Assembly: GCA_020632925.1 (NCBI GenBank)
Contig: JACKER010000031.1
Coordinates: 15,950-79,949 of the forward strand
Reading direction: 5' to 3'
DNA from: Alphaproteobacteria bacterium
Lineage (GTDB): Bacteria; Myxococcota_A; UBA796; GCA-2862545
DNA length: 64,000 nt
Shown here: positions 17,723 through 25,557 of the stretch, piece by piece
Position numbering within the stretch: position 1 is the first letter of the stretch
How the letters are laid out: every line of letters begins with the position of its first letter
Notes under the pieces: model-generated
What the model was told of the DNA's origin: nothing
Seen by the model: only the letters and a program-made list of their open reading frames with translations
The model's database searches: none
Position numbers and translations under genes: made by a program

Positions 17723-19096
17723 ATGAAGAACCTGCTGCTCCCCGTGCTCGCGCTCTCTCCCTTCGTCGCTGGTTGCTCCGGCGGAACGGAGGATGGATCG
17801 TCCGACGAGGCCGTGCTCCTCGCCGTTCTTCCCTACACGGGCAAGTACGAGCTGAAGGGTGTCCTTCACGAGAACGCGCTTCGAATGGCCCTCGAGGACG
17901 CGATCTCCAATGGCATCCAGGAGGCGCTCGGGACGAAGCTGACTGTGGTGAGTGTCAACTCCGGTGACGGAAAGGACGTCGTCGTGGCCGCGCTGCGCGA
18001 GATCCTCGATGGCCCCGACGGCGACAAGGTCATGGGCATGATCTCGTCGACCAAGGACGCCCACAAGGGCGCGGTCGACATCGCCCTCGAGTACGGCCTG
18101 CTCGACCTCGAGGTCTCCGACGGCTCGCACGACGACGAGTTCATCGACTGGGCCGACTACACCGACGAGCAGCTCCGGTACCTCATCTCGACCCGCGCGC
18201 TGTGCAACTACGAGGCGGTCTACACCGCGCAGTTCATCATGGAGAAGTACCCGACCGGGAAGATCGCGCTCATCCGCGGCAACGACATCCACGATCTCAT
18301 GCACACCGCCGTCATCCGGGAGACGCTGCGCGACCTCGGCTTCCAGGGCACGGTGATCGAGTCGAACGACCCGAACCAGGCGGGCTACGAGAACCCGGAC
18401 AACCGCCAGGACTACGAGGTGAGCTACGACGACCTGTCGGCCGGCGGTGTCGTCGGCACGCTCCAGCCGATCGTCGATCAGGCCCCGGACGCCGTGTTCT
18501 TCCACGTGGCGGGCGACGGCCCCAACCTTCGGATCCTCCAGGATCTCAAGGCCACGGGGTTCAGCAACGGCATCGTCACCTGCGGCATGGCGCGGACCTC
18601 CGAGCTCATCGACAACAACTCGAACGGGCTGATGTCGGACTGGCTGGTCGGCCACGACGCGCTCGCCGACGACCGCTTCCACTTCGTCATGCGCGGTGCG
18701 AAGAGCTCCGATCGGCTCACCGCCTGGAAGGAGGAGTACAAGACCCGCTACGAGGTGGACGCCGACACCTTCACGCCTGCGGCCTACGACGCGACGATGC
18801 TCTGGACGCTGGGCATGGCGCGGGCCGGCAAGCCGTTCGACCGGAAGGCCGTGCTCGACGCGGTGTGGGACGTGAGCTCCGGCGGGACCATGGTCTCGCG
18901 CGACGACCTGGCGGACCTGATCGGCAAGGCCGCCGACCCGAGCGTCGACATCGACTACGACGGTGTCTTCGGGCCCATGGACATCCGCGAGGACCGCACG
19001 GTCGAGGGCGTGTACTACATCGAGCGGGTCATCGGGAACGGCGACGGCTCCTACGGCTACGAGAAGCTGTCGACGCCGGCGCCCGTGAGCTTCTGA
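17723..19096 (+). CDS. Periplasmic-binding-protein-like lipoprotein (type I fold, LivK-like)
   Basis: 457 residues. Lipoprotein signal MKNLLLPVLALSPFVAGC with lipobox VAGC. The body matches the Leu/Ile/Val-binding or receptor-ligand-binding family fold: an opening strand LLAVLPYTGKYELKG, an ISSTKDAHKGAVDIALEYGL segment, KIALIRGNDIHD, DAVFFHVAGDGPNL, and TFTPAAYDATMLWTLGMARA near the C-terminus. No permease or ATPase genes accompany it, so it is more likely a sensor or ligand carrier for the receptor or kinase beside it than part of an ABC importer. 33 bases after the receptor stop. Confidence 0.82.
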   Translation: MKNLLLPVLALSPFVAGCSGGTEDGSSDEAVLLAVLPYTGKYELKGVLHENALRMALEDAISNGIQEALGTKLTVVSVNSGDGKDVVVAALREILDGPDGDKVMGMISSTKDAHKGAVDIALEYGLLDLEVSDGSHDDEFIDWADYTDEQLRYLISTRALCNYEAVYTAQFIMEKYPTGKIALIRGNDIHDLMHTAVIRETLRDLGFQGTVIESNDPNQAGYENPDNRQDYEVSYDDLSAGGVVGTLQPIVDQAPDAVFFHVAGDGPNLRILQDLKATGFSNGIVTCGMARTSELIDNNSNGLMSDWLVGHDALADDRFHFVMRGAKSSDRLTAWKEEYKTRYEVDADTFTPAAYDATMLWTLGMARAGKPFDRKAVLDAVWDVSSGGTMVSRDDLADLIGKAADPSVDIDYDGVFGPMDIREDRTVEGVYYIERVIGNGDGSYGYEKLSTPAPVSF

Positions 19097-19098
19097 CC

Positions 19099-20280
19099 AT
19101 GCGCCGGGGCGTGCCGGCCTGGCTCCTCCTGCTCGGGGCGTGCGCCCCGGGCGAGGAGACGTCCACCGACGACGGGCTCGTCTTCACGGACTTCGAGGCG
19201 AAGGGGTGCTCCGGGCAGTTCGTCGATCCGGCGGACGAGTACGCCTACGTCCTCGACGCCGAGAACGGCGTGATGATCCCGGCCAACCCTCGCTCCTGTA
19301 CGGCTGCCGATCCCATCCCGGTGGGGTCCTCGCCGACCTCCCCGGTGGTGACGGCCTCGGGTCACTGGATCTACGTGGGCGACCGCGAGGACACCGTGGT
19401 CTCCGTGATCCGCCAGTCCGAGGATCGCGTGGACGAGCTGGTCGACGTGGGCTTCGCGCCGGACCTGATGATGCTGGACGCGGCCCACAAGCTGTTGTGG
19501 GTGGCGAACCGCGCCACGGGGGCGGCGGTGCGGCTCGAGACCGAGCACCACACCATCGTCGACCGGGTCCAGCTCCCCGCCGGGCTCGATCAGCTCGCGG
19601 TCACGGACGGGGGCGCGGAGTACCTCCTGACCCTCCACGACGACGGCGCCATCCAGATGATGGACGCGGTCACGCTGGCGGAGGCAGGGTCCGTCCACCT
19701 CGGTGGTGCTCCCGCGTCCATCCACTACGCGGTGGGCGTGGCGAAGTCCTACGTCTGCGTCGACGGCGACGAGCCGTACATCGCCGTGATCCCCGCGACG
19801 GGCTCGCTCGCGAACGTGATCAGCCGGCGGATCCCGCTCGACGCTCCTTGCGCCGCCATCCGCATGAACAGCGTCCAGGGGCTCGGGGTGGCCGTGATGC
19901 CCGATCGCGACGAAGCGATCGTGCTCGACCCGACCACCGACACCGTGATCGCGACCATCTCGGTCGGCTCGCGCCCCGACTCGGTCGCCATCGCAGGTCG
20001 CCACGCGGTCGTGGGGAACGGTGGCTCGGGCGACGTGTCCGTCCTCGATCTCGACGAGCTCGTCGAGGTCGCGCGCCCGGACATCGGGGGCTCGGGCGGG
20101 ACCGCCGACCGACGGATGCAGGACGGGCTCGACCTGAACTTCGTCTATGCCCTCGATCCGGCGGACGGGACGGTGACGGTGGTGGACGTGCGCGACGGCT
20201 CCACCCGCCTCCCCATCTCGGTGGGTGCGGGCACCGGGCCGATGGTCGTGGCTGGGCCACGAGGCGGGAAGTGCCACTAG
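19099..20280 (+). CDS. Beta-propeller (YVTN-like) lipoprotein
   Basis: 393 residues. Starts 2 bases after the previous stop; signal MRRGVPAWLLLLGAC with lipobox LGAC. The mature protein has repeats of about 40 residues with propeller signatures (YAYVLDAENGVM, WIYVGDREDTVVSV, LLWVANRATGAAVRL, DEAIVLDPTTDTVIATI, NFVYALDPADGTVTVVDV), as in surface or periplasmic YVTN/NHL-type proteins that mediate binding. Probably anchored to a membrane and working with the neighbouring binding protein and TonB receptor. The binding partner cannot be predicted. Confidence 0.8.
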   Translation: MRRGVPAWLLLLGACAPGEETSTDDGLVFTDFEAKGCSGQFVDPADEYAYVLDAENGVMIPANPRSCTAADPIPVGSSPTSPVVTASGHWIYVGDREDTVVSVIRQSEDRVDELVDVGFAPDLMMLDAAHKLLWVANRATGAAVRLETEHHTIVDRVQLPAGLDQLAVTDGGAEYLLTLHDDGAIQMMDAVTLAEAGSVHLGGAPASIHYAVGVAKSYVCVDGDEPYIAVIPATGSLANVISRRIPLDAPCAAIRMNSVQGLGVAVMPDRDEAIVLDPTTDTVIATISVGSRPDSVAIAGRHAVVGNGGSGDVSVLDLDELVEVARPDIGGSGGTADRRMQDGLDLNFVYALDPADGTVTVVDVRDGSTRLPISVGAGTGPMVVAGPRGGKCH

Positions 20281-21416
20281 CGGCCTGGGCCGCGATGGCC
20301 CTGGCGCACGACGCCGTCGGCTCCTACGCGGTTCGCCCGCTCTTCGACGACGCGGGCGATCTCGCGGGGGCGTGGACGACCTGGGGCCTCGTGCTCGACG
20401 AGGGCGGCGCCTGGCAGCGGGTGTGCCACGAGGCGCTCTCCGACGTGCGCGACGCCTGGCTGCGGTCCGACGGCACGGTGCTCCTCGCGCGCTCCGACGG
20501 GCTGCACCTGACCACCGACGGCGGCTGCACCACCGCGGTCGGACCCATCACGGAGTCGGTGTCCCTGCTCCTCGAGGCACCGGACGGGCTGGTGGCGGTG
20601 GTGGACGACGCGGGCGGCGATGTGCTCCTGCGGTCGGTGGACGGAGGCGCGAGCTTCGCGCCGCTCCCCGCGCTCCCGTCCGCCACCGACGTGCGCAGCG
20701 CCGCCTTCGACGGCGCCGGTGCGCTGGTGGCGGCGGGGCTGGCCTCGGGGGCGCCGGTGCTCTGGACGGACGACGGCGGCGCCTGGGTCGAACGCGCGCT
20801 CCCCGCTCCGGCCGGGCTGCTGGTCGCGACGGTCCACGGGCCCGGGCTCGGCGCGTCCCTGGTCGTGTCGACGGCCTCCGACGACGGGACCGGCGCGCTG
20901 TGGATGGACGACGGCGCGGGCGGCTGGACGCTCGCTGCGACCCTCCCGCTGTCGCCGACCGGGTTCGGGTGCGCGGGAGGCCGCTGTTGGGTGGCCGTCG
21001 AGCAAGGTGTGCTGCTGGCCATCGACACGACCACCGCCCCGCCGTGGTCGGTGCTGACGGACGAGGGGCCGGCGCGCTGCTTGTGGGCCCACGGCTCGGA
21101 GCTGTGGGGATGCACCGAGGTCTCGACGGCCGACCACCTCGAGGTCACGACGGGCACGACCTGGACCGGGGAGATGCCCCGCGCGGCCATCGTGGAGCGG
21201 ACCTGCCCCGCGACCACCGAAGCCGCCACGATCTGCGCCCCGCCGGCCCCGGACACCGCGCAGACCGGGGACACCGGCGGCCCGGTCGCCACCGACGGCG
21301 ACGACGCTGGGGGCTGCGGCGGGTGCGACCACGGATCGCCCGGCGCCGCGTGGGGGCTGCTGCTGGCCCTTGCCGCGCTACGCCGCGCGACGATCCCGGT
21401 CGTACATCAGGTGTGA
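20271..21416 (+). CDS. Secreted repeat protein with MYXO-CTERM-like sorting tail
   Basis: 381 residues from GTG 20271, which overlaps the previous gene by 10 bases and gives a signal peptide (PLAAWAAMALA). The body has beta-propeller/BNR-like repeats (LLRSVDGGASFAPLPALP, LWTDDGGAWVERALPAPA, LWMDDGAGGWTLAATLPL). The C-terminus has a Thr/Gly/Asp linker, a GGCGGC motif, a hydrophobic helix (GAAWGLLLALAAL) and RR, matching the MYXO-CTERM pattern processed for surface anchoring in myxobacteria; nine more residues follow RR, which is unusual. ATG 20295 is an alternative start. The 3' end overlaps the convergent hydrolase by 39 bases. Confidence 0.75.
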   Translation: MPLAAWAAMALAHDAVGSYAVRPLFDDAGDLAGAWTTWGLVLDEGGAWQRVCHEALSDVRDAWLRSDGTVLLARSDGLHLTTDGGCTTAVGPITESVSLLLEAPDGLVAVVDDAGGDVLLRSVDGGASFAPLPALPSATDVRSAAFDGAGALVAAGLASGAPVLWTDDGGAWVERALPAPAGLLVATVHGPGLGASLVVSTASDDGTGALWMDDGAGGWTLAATLPLSPTGFGCAGGRCWVAVEQGVLLAIDTTTAPPWSVLTDEGPARCLWAHGSELWGCTEVSTADHLEVTTGTTWTGEMPRAAIVERTCPATTEAATICAPPAPDTAQTGDTGGPVATDGDDAGGCGGCDHGSPGAAWGLLLALAALRRATIPVVHQV

Positions 21417-22325
21417 GAGCCCGCAGCTCGCGCACGCGCCCCGGACCCGACCGTGCGCGCACGGCGCGACCCGCTCCCCCGCGACCAGCGACGCGACCGT
21501 ACGGACGACGAACGGATCGGCGAGCACCCGTCGATGTCCCAGCAGGTCCGTGAGCAGCAGGTGGCGCCCCTCGTGGTCGGCGACCAGCGGACGGACCGGC
21601 GCGAGCGGGGTCTCGCGGTCCGAGGTGTCGTGCACGATCCACACCGGCGCATCGACGGCCGCCAGGCTGCGCTCGAGGTCGAGCTCGCGGACAGGGGTGC
21701 CCACCCGCGCCTCGAGCGCCCGGACCAGCCGCGGACCGAAGGAGGCACCGAGCGACGCGGCGGCCCGCTCGACGTACCGGCCGGGGAGGGCGGCAGGCGC
21801 CAGGAGGACGAGGCGGTCCGTGGACAGCCCGCGCGACACCGCGAGCGACGCGGCCGCGCCCCCGAGCGAGTGGGCGACGACGGCCGCCGCCGGCCCCGTG
21901 TGGGCGCCGACGACCTCCAGCGCGCGCGCGAGGTGCACCGCGCTCGCCTCGTCGCCGTCGCTCTCGCCATGCCCCGGCGCGTCGAGCGCGACCGCGCGGA
22001 AGCCAGCCGCCGTGATCGCGGGCACGAGGTGCCGGAAGTCCGTCGCGCTCCCGTTCCAGCCGTGGAGCAGCAGGACCGGCCGTCCCTCGCCCCAGGAGCG
22101 GCTCACGATCCGCGTCCCGTCGACGTCGTGGAGCCGTCCCTCCCCGGTGAGGCGGAAGGCGGCCGCTGCCGGGCTCGCTCGGCGCCGACGGGTCGCCAGG
22201 AAGCGCTCGACGGCCCGGTCGGTCGTCCATGCAGGCGCCACGACGGCGGCTGCCTTGAGCGCCACGAGGAGGGCCCGATCCTTGATACGAACGTTCGTGC
22301 TATTCTTGGGGCGGGGCTGACGCAT
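21378..22325 (-). CDS. Alpha/beta-hydrolase fold protein
   Basis: 315 residues. Alpha/beta-hydrolase motifs: LLLHGWNGS (oxyanion HG), nucleophile elbow VAHSLGG with the serine, DTSDRETPL for the acid and LLGHRRVL for the His. The C-terminus carries a small cysteine cluster (CAHGRVRGACASCG). ATG 22325 has a GGAGGTG ribosome site, but an operator-like palindrome (22286-22305) lies within codons 8-13; a GTG at 22265 would place the start after it. Follows the TetR gene by 23 bases, so its substrate or product may be sensed by that repressor. Confidence 0.85.
   Translation of the reverse strand: MRQPRPKNSTNVRIKDRALLVALKAAAVVAPAWTTDRAVERFLATRRRRASPAAAAFRLTGEGRLHDVDGTRIVSRSWGEGRPVLLLHGWNGSATDFRHLVPAITAAGFRAVALDAPGHGESDGDEASAVHLARALEVVGAHTGPAAAVVAHSLGGAAASLAVSRGLSTDRLVLLAPAALPGRYVERAAASLGASFGPRLVRALEARVGTPVRELDLERSLAAVDAPVWIVHDTSDRETPLAPVRPLVADHEGRHLLLTDLLGHRRVLADPFVVRTVASLVAGERVAPCAHGRVRGACASCGLSHLMYDRDRRAA
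22286..22305 (-). promoter_or_regulatory. TetR operator-like palindrome, site 1
   Basis: Contains the perfect palindrome ACGAACGTTCGT at 22287-22298. Read on the minus strand, AATAGCACGAACGTTCGT matches 17 of 18 bases of the site just upstream of the TetR gene. It lies inside the beginning of the hydrolase gene as annotated, so binding could block elongation, or the real hydrolase start may be downstream. Confidence 0.68.
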
Positions 22326-22348
22326 GGGACACCTCCGGTCGGGTCGGT

Positions 22349-22945
22349 TCAGGAGTGGGCGAGGCTGGTGACCAGCCGGTCGAACGCGATCCGAGCGCGC
22401 GCGTGCGCGGCGGGGTCGCGGAACAGGCGGAACGCCTGGTGGGTGGCGAGCAGGATGCCGTGCAGCTCGAAGGCCGCCTGCTCCGGGTCGACGTCGGTGC
22501 GGAAGCGACCGTCCCGCTGGCCCGCGGCGACGATCTGGGCGAGCGTGTCGAGCCAGTCCCGCTGCGACTCGACGAACCGATCGCGCACGGGGCCGGGCCG
22601 ATCGTCGAGCTCGGCGGCGACGGCGACGAAGAGGCAGCCCCCGCGGGCCTCCTCCGCGACACCCCACGCGAGCCAGCGCTCGAACGCGGCCCGGAGCCGC
22701 GGCTCGCCGCGGGGCTGCGAGAGGGCGGGACGCACGACCTCGTCCACGAACTGGGCGGCGGTGTGCTCGAGGATCGCGAGCTGGAGGGCCTCCTTGGAGC
22801 CGAAGTGGGCGAAGAGCCCACTCTTCGACATGGAGAGCTCCTTGGCGAGCTGGCCGATCGAGACGCCGTTCAGCCCCTCGACCCGCGCCATCCGCGCGCC
22901 CTGGTCCACGATCTCCGCTCGCGTTCGCTCGCCCTTGGTGACCAT
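22349..22945 (-). CDS. TetR family transcriptional repressor
   Basis: 198 residues. N-terminal helix-turn-helix about 5-50: RTRAEIVDQGARMA, then GVSIGQLAKELSMSKSGLFAHFGSKEAL, the TetR signature. The C-terminal ligand domain resembles the group with CLFVAVAAELDDRPGPVRD, seen in TetR proteins controlling hydrolases and redox enzymes. Upstream lie TGGACA (22980-22975) and TATTGA (22957-22952) spaced by 17, with an operator in the spacer, indicating autorepression and a very short or absent leader. Co-directional with the hydrolase gene. Confidence 0.95.
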   Translation of the reverse strand: MVTKGERTRAEIVDQGARMARVEGLNGVSIGQLAKELSMSKSGLFAHFGSKEALQLAILEHTAAQFVDEVVRPALSQPRGEPRLRAAFERWLAWGVAEEARGGCLFVAVAAELDDRPGPVRDRFVESQRDWLDTLAQIVAAGQRDGRFRTDVDPEQAAFELHGILLATHQAFRLFRDPAAHARARIAFDRLVTSLAHS

Positions 22946-22951
22946 GGAGCA

Positions 22952-22980
22952 TCAATAGCACGACCGTTCGTTCATGTCCA
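22952..22980 (-). promoter_or_regulatory. TetR promoter with operator site 2 in spacer
   Basis: On the minus strand TGGACA (22980-22975) and TATTGA (22957-22952) are 17 bases apart. Between and slightly into the -10 lies the operator copy (22954-22971, plus strand AATAGCACGACCGTTCGT), one base different from site 1. The expected transcription start is within a base or two of the ATG at 22945. Confidence 0.62.
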
Positions 22981-23011
22981 CCCGTGAGGGGTCCGGGCGT
23001 GCTACGACGGG

Positions 23012-24559
23012 GTGGTGCGCTTCGTCTGGCTCCTCGCCCTCGTGGCCTGCGCCGATCGCGTGGCGGTTCGTCCGACCGACAACGAGCTGCGCTTCGTGGT
23101 CGAGACCGACGTGCCCGAGAGCGCCTCGGCGCGGGTGACGGTGTGGCCCGAGGACCGCCCTTCGGACGCGTTCTTCGCCGGTGAGCAGCCCGGACCCGAG
23201 GTGGCGGTGGTCGTCTCGGGGCTGCGCTTCGACACGGCCTACGTCGCTCGCCTGGACACGGTGGAGGGGAGCGCGATCCTGTCCTCGGTCGAGCTGCCCT
23301 TCCGGACCGGCCCGCCGTCGTTCGAGCTACCGACCGCGGCGGTGAGAGCCGACCCGGACGCCGAGGTGGCCTGGGTGCTGCTGAACTTCGCGCAGACGAG
23401 CGGTGGGCGCTCGGACCTGATGCTCGTGCTGGACTCCGAAGGGGAGGTGGTCTGGTACGAGGACGTCGCGTCGTTCGACCCCGATGCGGACGACGCCTTC
23501 TGGGACGGCTACCGCTGGGACGACGCTCGCGCCGAGCTCCTCGCGATCATCGGTCACCGCCGGGTGGTCGCGATCGGCCTCGATGGCGAGGTGCGCGCCG
23601 ATCACGGCACCGGGCCGCTCGTCTCGCACGACGTCCTCCGGGTGGGGGACCGGCTGCTGCTCCCGACGACGCGCCCGTTCGACGGCCCCGACGGGCGCTG
23701 GCTCGAGGACGGCTGGCTCGAGGTGGATCCGGACGGCACCGAGCGCGAGCACTGGCTCCGGGAGCTCGGCCTGTCGCCGACCGCGGATCCGCCGTTCACC
23801 TCCGCGCCCACCGCCGGCCGCTACTGGGGCTCCTGGGTCGGGGGCGCGGACGTGCTCGACTGGACCCACGTGAACGCGCTCGAGGTCCAGGAGGTGGACG
23901 GCACCGAGCGGGTCCTGCTCTCGCTCAAGAACCTGGACCAGCTCGTGCGGGCCGACGCGACGGCCGGCGTGTTGGACTGGCGGATGGGCGACAGCGGCGC
24001 CGGGGGCACCCACAGCCCGGGCGACTTCCGTTGGGTCGGCGAAGGCCCGTGGTTCGCCGGACAGCACACGCTGGACCTCGCGGCGGACGGCACGCTGTGG
24101 CTGTTCGACAACGGCAACCACCAGGCCGGGCCCGCCGAGCGGGACGCGCGGGTGCTACAGCTCGCCTGGGACGAGGGGGGCCGCACGGTCGAGGCGCTAC
24201 GGACCCACGATCTGGGGCGGGTCTGTCCGTTCCGCGGGAGCGCCCTGCCGCTCGCGGGCGACCAGGTCCTGGCCGCCTGTGGTGCCACGCCGGTCGTGCA
24301 GGCCTGGGCGCCGGACGGGCGGATCACCTGGGAGGCGACGTTCTCCTGCCCGGAGAGCTGGCCTTCGTGCAGCCTCTACCGCGCGTTCCCGCTGCCCTCG
24401 CACGCCCGCGCGTCTACGGCGTCGGAGCGCACGGGACGAAGCGCTCCACGCGCGGGAGGTGGGCGGCGTAGGCCTCGGCGTCGGGGATGCCCTCCACCCC
24501 CAGCGTCCCGGCGAGCTTCCCGACGAGGAAGATGTGGTCGCTGGGGATGCCGACGTTGA
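23012..24559 (+). CDS. Arylsulfotransferase (ASST)-like lipoprotein
   Basis: 515 residues as read. Short lipoprotein signal (VRFVWLLALVAC), an N-terminal beta domain, then a propeller of the ASST family: VVWYEDVASF, SHDVLRVGDRLLLPT, LDWTHVNALEVQ, SLKNLDQLVRADA, FAGQHTLDLAADGTLWLFDNGN. Conserved His residues in SHDV, WTHVNA and GQHT fit the catalytic set of the family, which moves sulfate between aryl groups. Homology ends near residue 465 (CSLYRAFPLPS); the remaining Arg/Pro-rich 45 residues run antisense to the next gene, suggesting a late frameshift or a lost stop. GTG 23015 is an equal start. Confidence 0.78.
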   Translation: MVRFVWLLALVACADRVAVRPTDNELRFVVETDVPESASARVTVWPEDRPSDAFFAGEQPGPEVAVVVSGLRFDTAYVARLDTVEGSAILSSVELPFRTGPPSFELPTAAVRADPDAEVAWVLLNFAQTSGGRSDLMLVLDSEGEVVWYEDVASFDPDADDAFWDGYRWDDARAELLAIIGHRRVVAIGLDGEVRADHGTGPLVSHDVLRVGDRLLLPTTRPFDGPDGRWLEDGWLEVDPDGTEREHWLRELGLSPTADPPFTSAPTAGRYWGSWVGGADVLDWTHVNALEVQEVDGTERVLLSLKNLDQLVRADATAGVLDWRMGDSGAGGTHSPGDFRWVGEGPWFAGQHTLDLAADGTLWLFDNGNHQAGPAERDARVLQLAWDEGGRTVEALRTHDLGRVCPFRGSALPLAGDQVLAACGATPVVQAWAPDGRITWEATFSCPESWPSCSLYRAFPLPSHARASTASERTGRSAPRAGGGRRRPRRRGCPPPPASRRASRRGRCGRWGCRR

Positions 24560-25148
24560 TGTACGCCGTGATGTCCGTGTCGGCGTTGCCGTAGGCGAAC
24601 GCGATGGTGACGCCCACGTCGATCAACGCCTGCAGCGTGTCGGTCTTGTAGTCCGCCGCTTCGCCGCCGAGCGCCCCCACGCCGTCCGCGAGGAACACCC
24701 CGTCCGAGGTCCAGGGGAAGCCGTGGTCGTCGAGCCAGCCCTCGGTGGCCTCCCGGGCGGTCGTGCCGTCCAGCAGGCGCAGCCCTTCGCCGCGGGACGT
24801 GACGTAGATGACGCGGTAGCCCTTCTCGACGTAGGTCCGCATCAGCGTGTCGGCCTCGGGGCGCATCGCCGGATCGTGGCCGGGCAACGCGATCTGCGTG
24901 AGCCACTCGCTGTCCGAGGTCGTCAGCGTCTCGTCGATGTCCGAGACCACGGCCACCCGCGTGTCCTCGGTGACGGGCGGGCAGTCGCCGGTCGTGGTGG
25001 TCGGCGTCGTCTCCGTCGGGGTGGTCGCCCCGGTGTCGCCCGTGGGGAGGGTGCCCGTGGTCCCCGGGGGAGGCTCGGTGCCGCCAGGGACCGTCACGGT
25101 CCCGCCGTTCGAGCACGCCACCAGCAGGCAGCAGACCAGCCCTCGCAT
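24414..25148 (-). CDS. HAD-superfamily lipoprotein, LNS2/lipin-like phosphatase domain
   Basis: 244 residues. ATG 25148 gives a lipoprotein signal (RGLVCCLLVAC) and then a long Thr/Gly/Pro linker (TGTLPTGDTGATTPTETT). The C-terminal domain begins VAVVSDIDETLTTSD, HAD motif I with nucleophile Asp and DxDxT-like pattern as in lipin/LNS2 proteins; motif II is VIYVTSR, a Lys in FLVGKL, and acidic NADTDI late. Such domains act on phosphatidic acid or related phospholipids, though an extracytoplasmic membrane-anchored copy may act on other phosphates. Overlaps the 3' end of the convergent ASST gene by 146 bases as read. Confidence 0.82.
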   Translation of the reverse strand: MRGLVCCLLVACSNGGTVTVPGGTEPPPGTTGTLPTGDTGATTPTETTPTTTTGDCPPVTEDTRVAVVSDIDETLTTSDSEWLTQIALPGHDPAMRPEADTLMRTYVEKGYRVIYVTSRGEGLRLLDGTTAREATEGWLDDHGFPWTSDGVFLADGVGALGGEAADYKTDTLQALIDVGVTIAFAYGNADTDITAYINVGIPSDHIFLVGKLAGTLGVEGIPDAEAYAAHLPRVERFVPCAPTP

Positions 25149-25180
25149 CCCGGCCTCCGGCCCGCCGGATAACCCGCTGG

Positions 25181-25489
25181 TCAGCGAACCCGGAGGAAGG
25201 TGCCCGATCCGACGACCTCGAGCTGCTCGGCGCCGGACAGCTCGAGCCGCAGGTAGGCCGCGTCCTCGGTGCTCGTGGGCCACGCCGCGACGATCCGTCC
25301 GCGCGAGCTGCGGGGGCAGCGCAGCGACCGCGTCCCCATCACCACGATCGAGACGGCCGAGCCGTCGGCGCAGGTCGCGTCGATGACGGTGCGCCCGCTG
25401 CGCCAGTCCAGGTGGACGTCCTCCACCGTCGCCCCGCGCAGGTCGTCCCAGTGCAGGCGCACCCCGGGCTGACGGCCGAGCTCGACCAT
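25181..25489 (-). CDS. Small protein of unknown function
   Basis: 102 residues from ATG 25489, preceded by GGAGGGAGGGG. Cytosolic, no signal or membrane segment. Alternating strands (VRLHWDDLRGATVEDVHLDW, TVIDATCADGSAVSIVVMG, AAYLRLELSGAEQLEVVG) suggest a small beta-sandwich or barrel. Followed by the HAD lipoprotein 32 bases away and preceded by TatD, so it may be in that minus-strand run. No family recognised. Confidence 0.55.
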   Translation of the reverse strand: MVELGRQPGVRLHWDDLRGATVEDVHLDWRSGRTVIDATCADGSAVSIVVMGTRSLRCPRSSRGRIVAAWPTSTEDAAYLRLELSGAEQLEVVGSGTFLRVR

Positions 25490-25557
25490 GTGTCCCCTCC
25501 CTCCTCCACCATGACCGGCCGACCCCTCCACCTGCGGTCGCGCGATGTCACCGCTGA

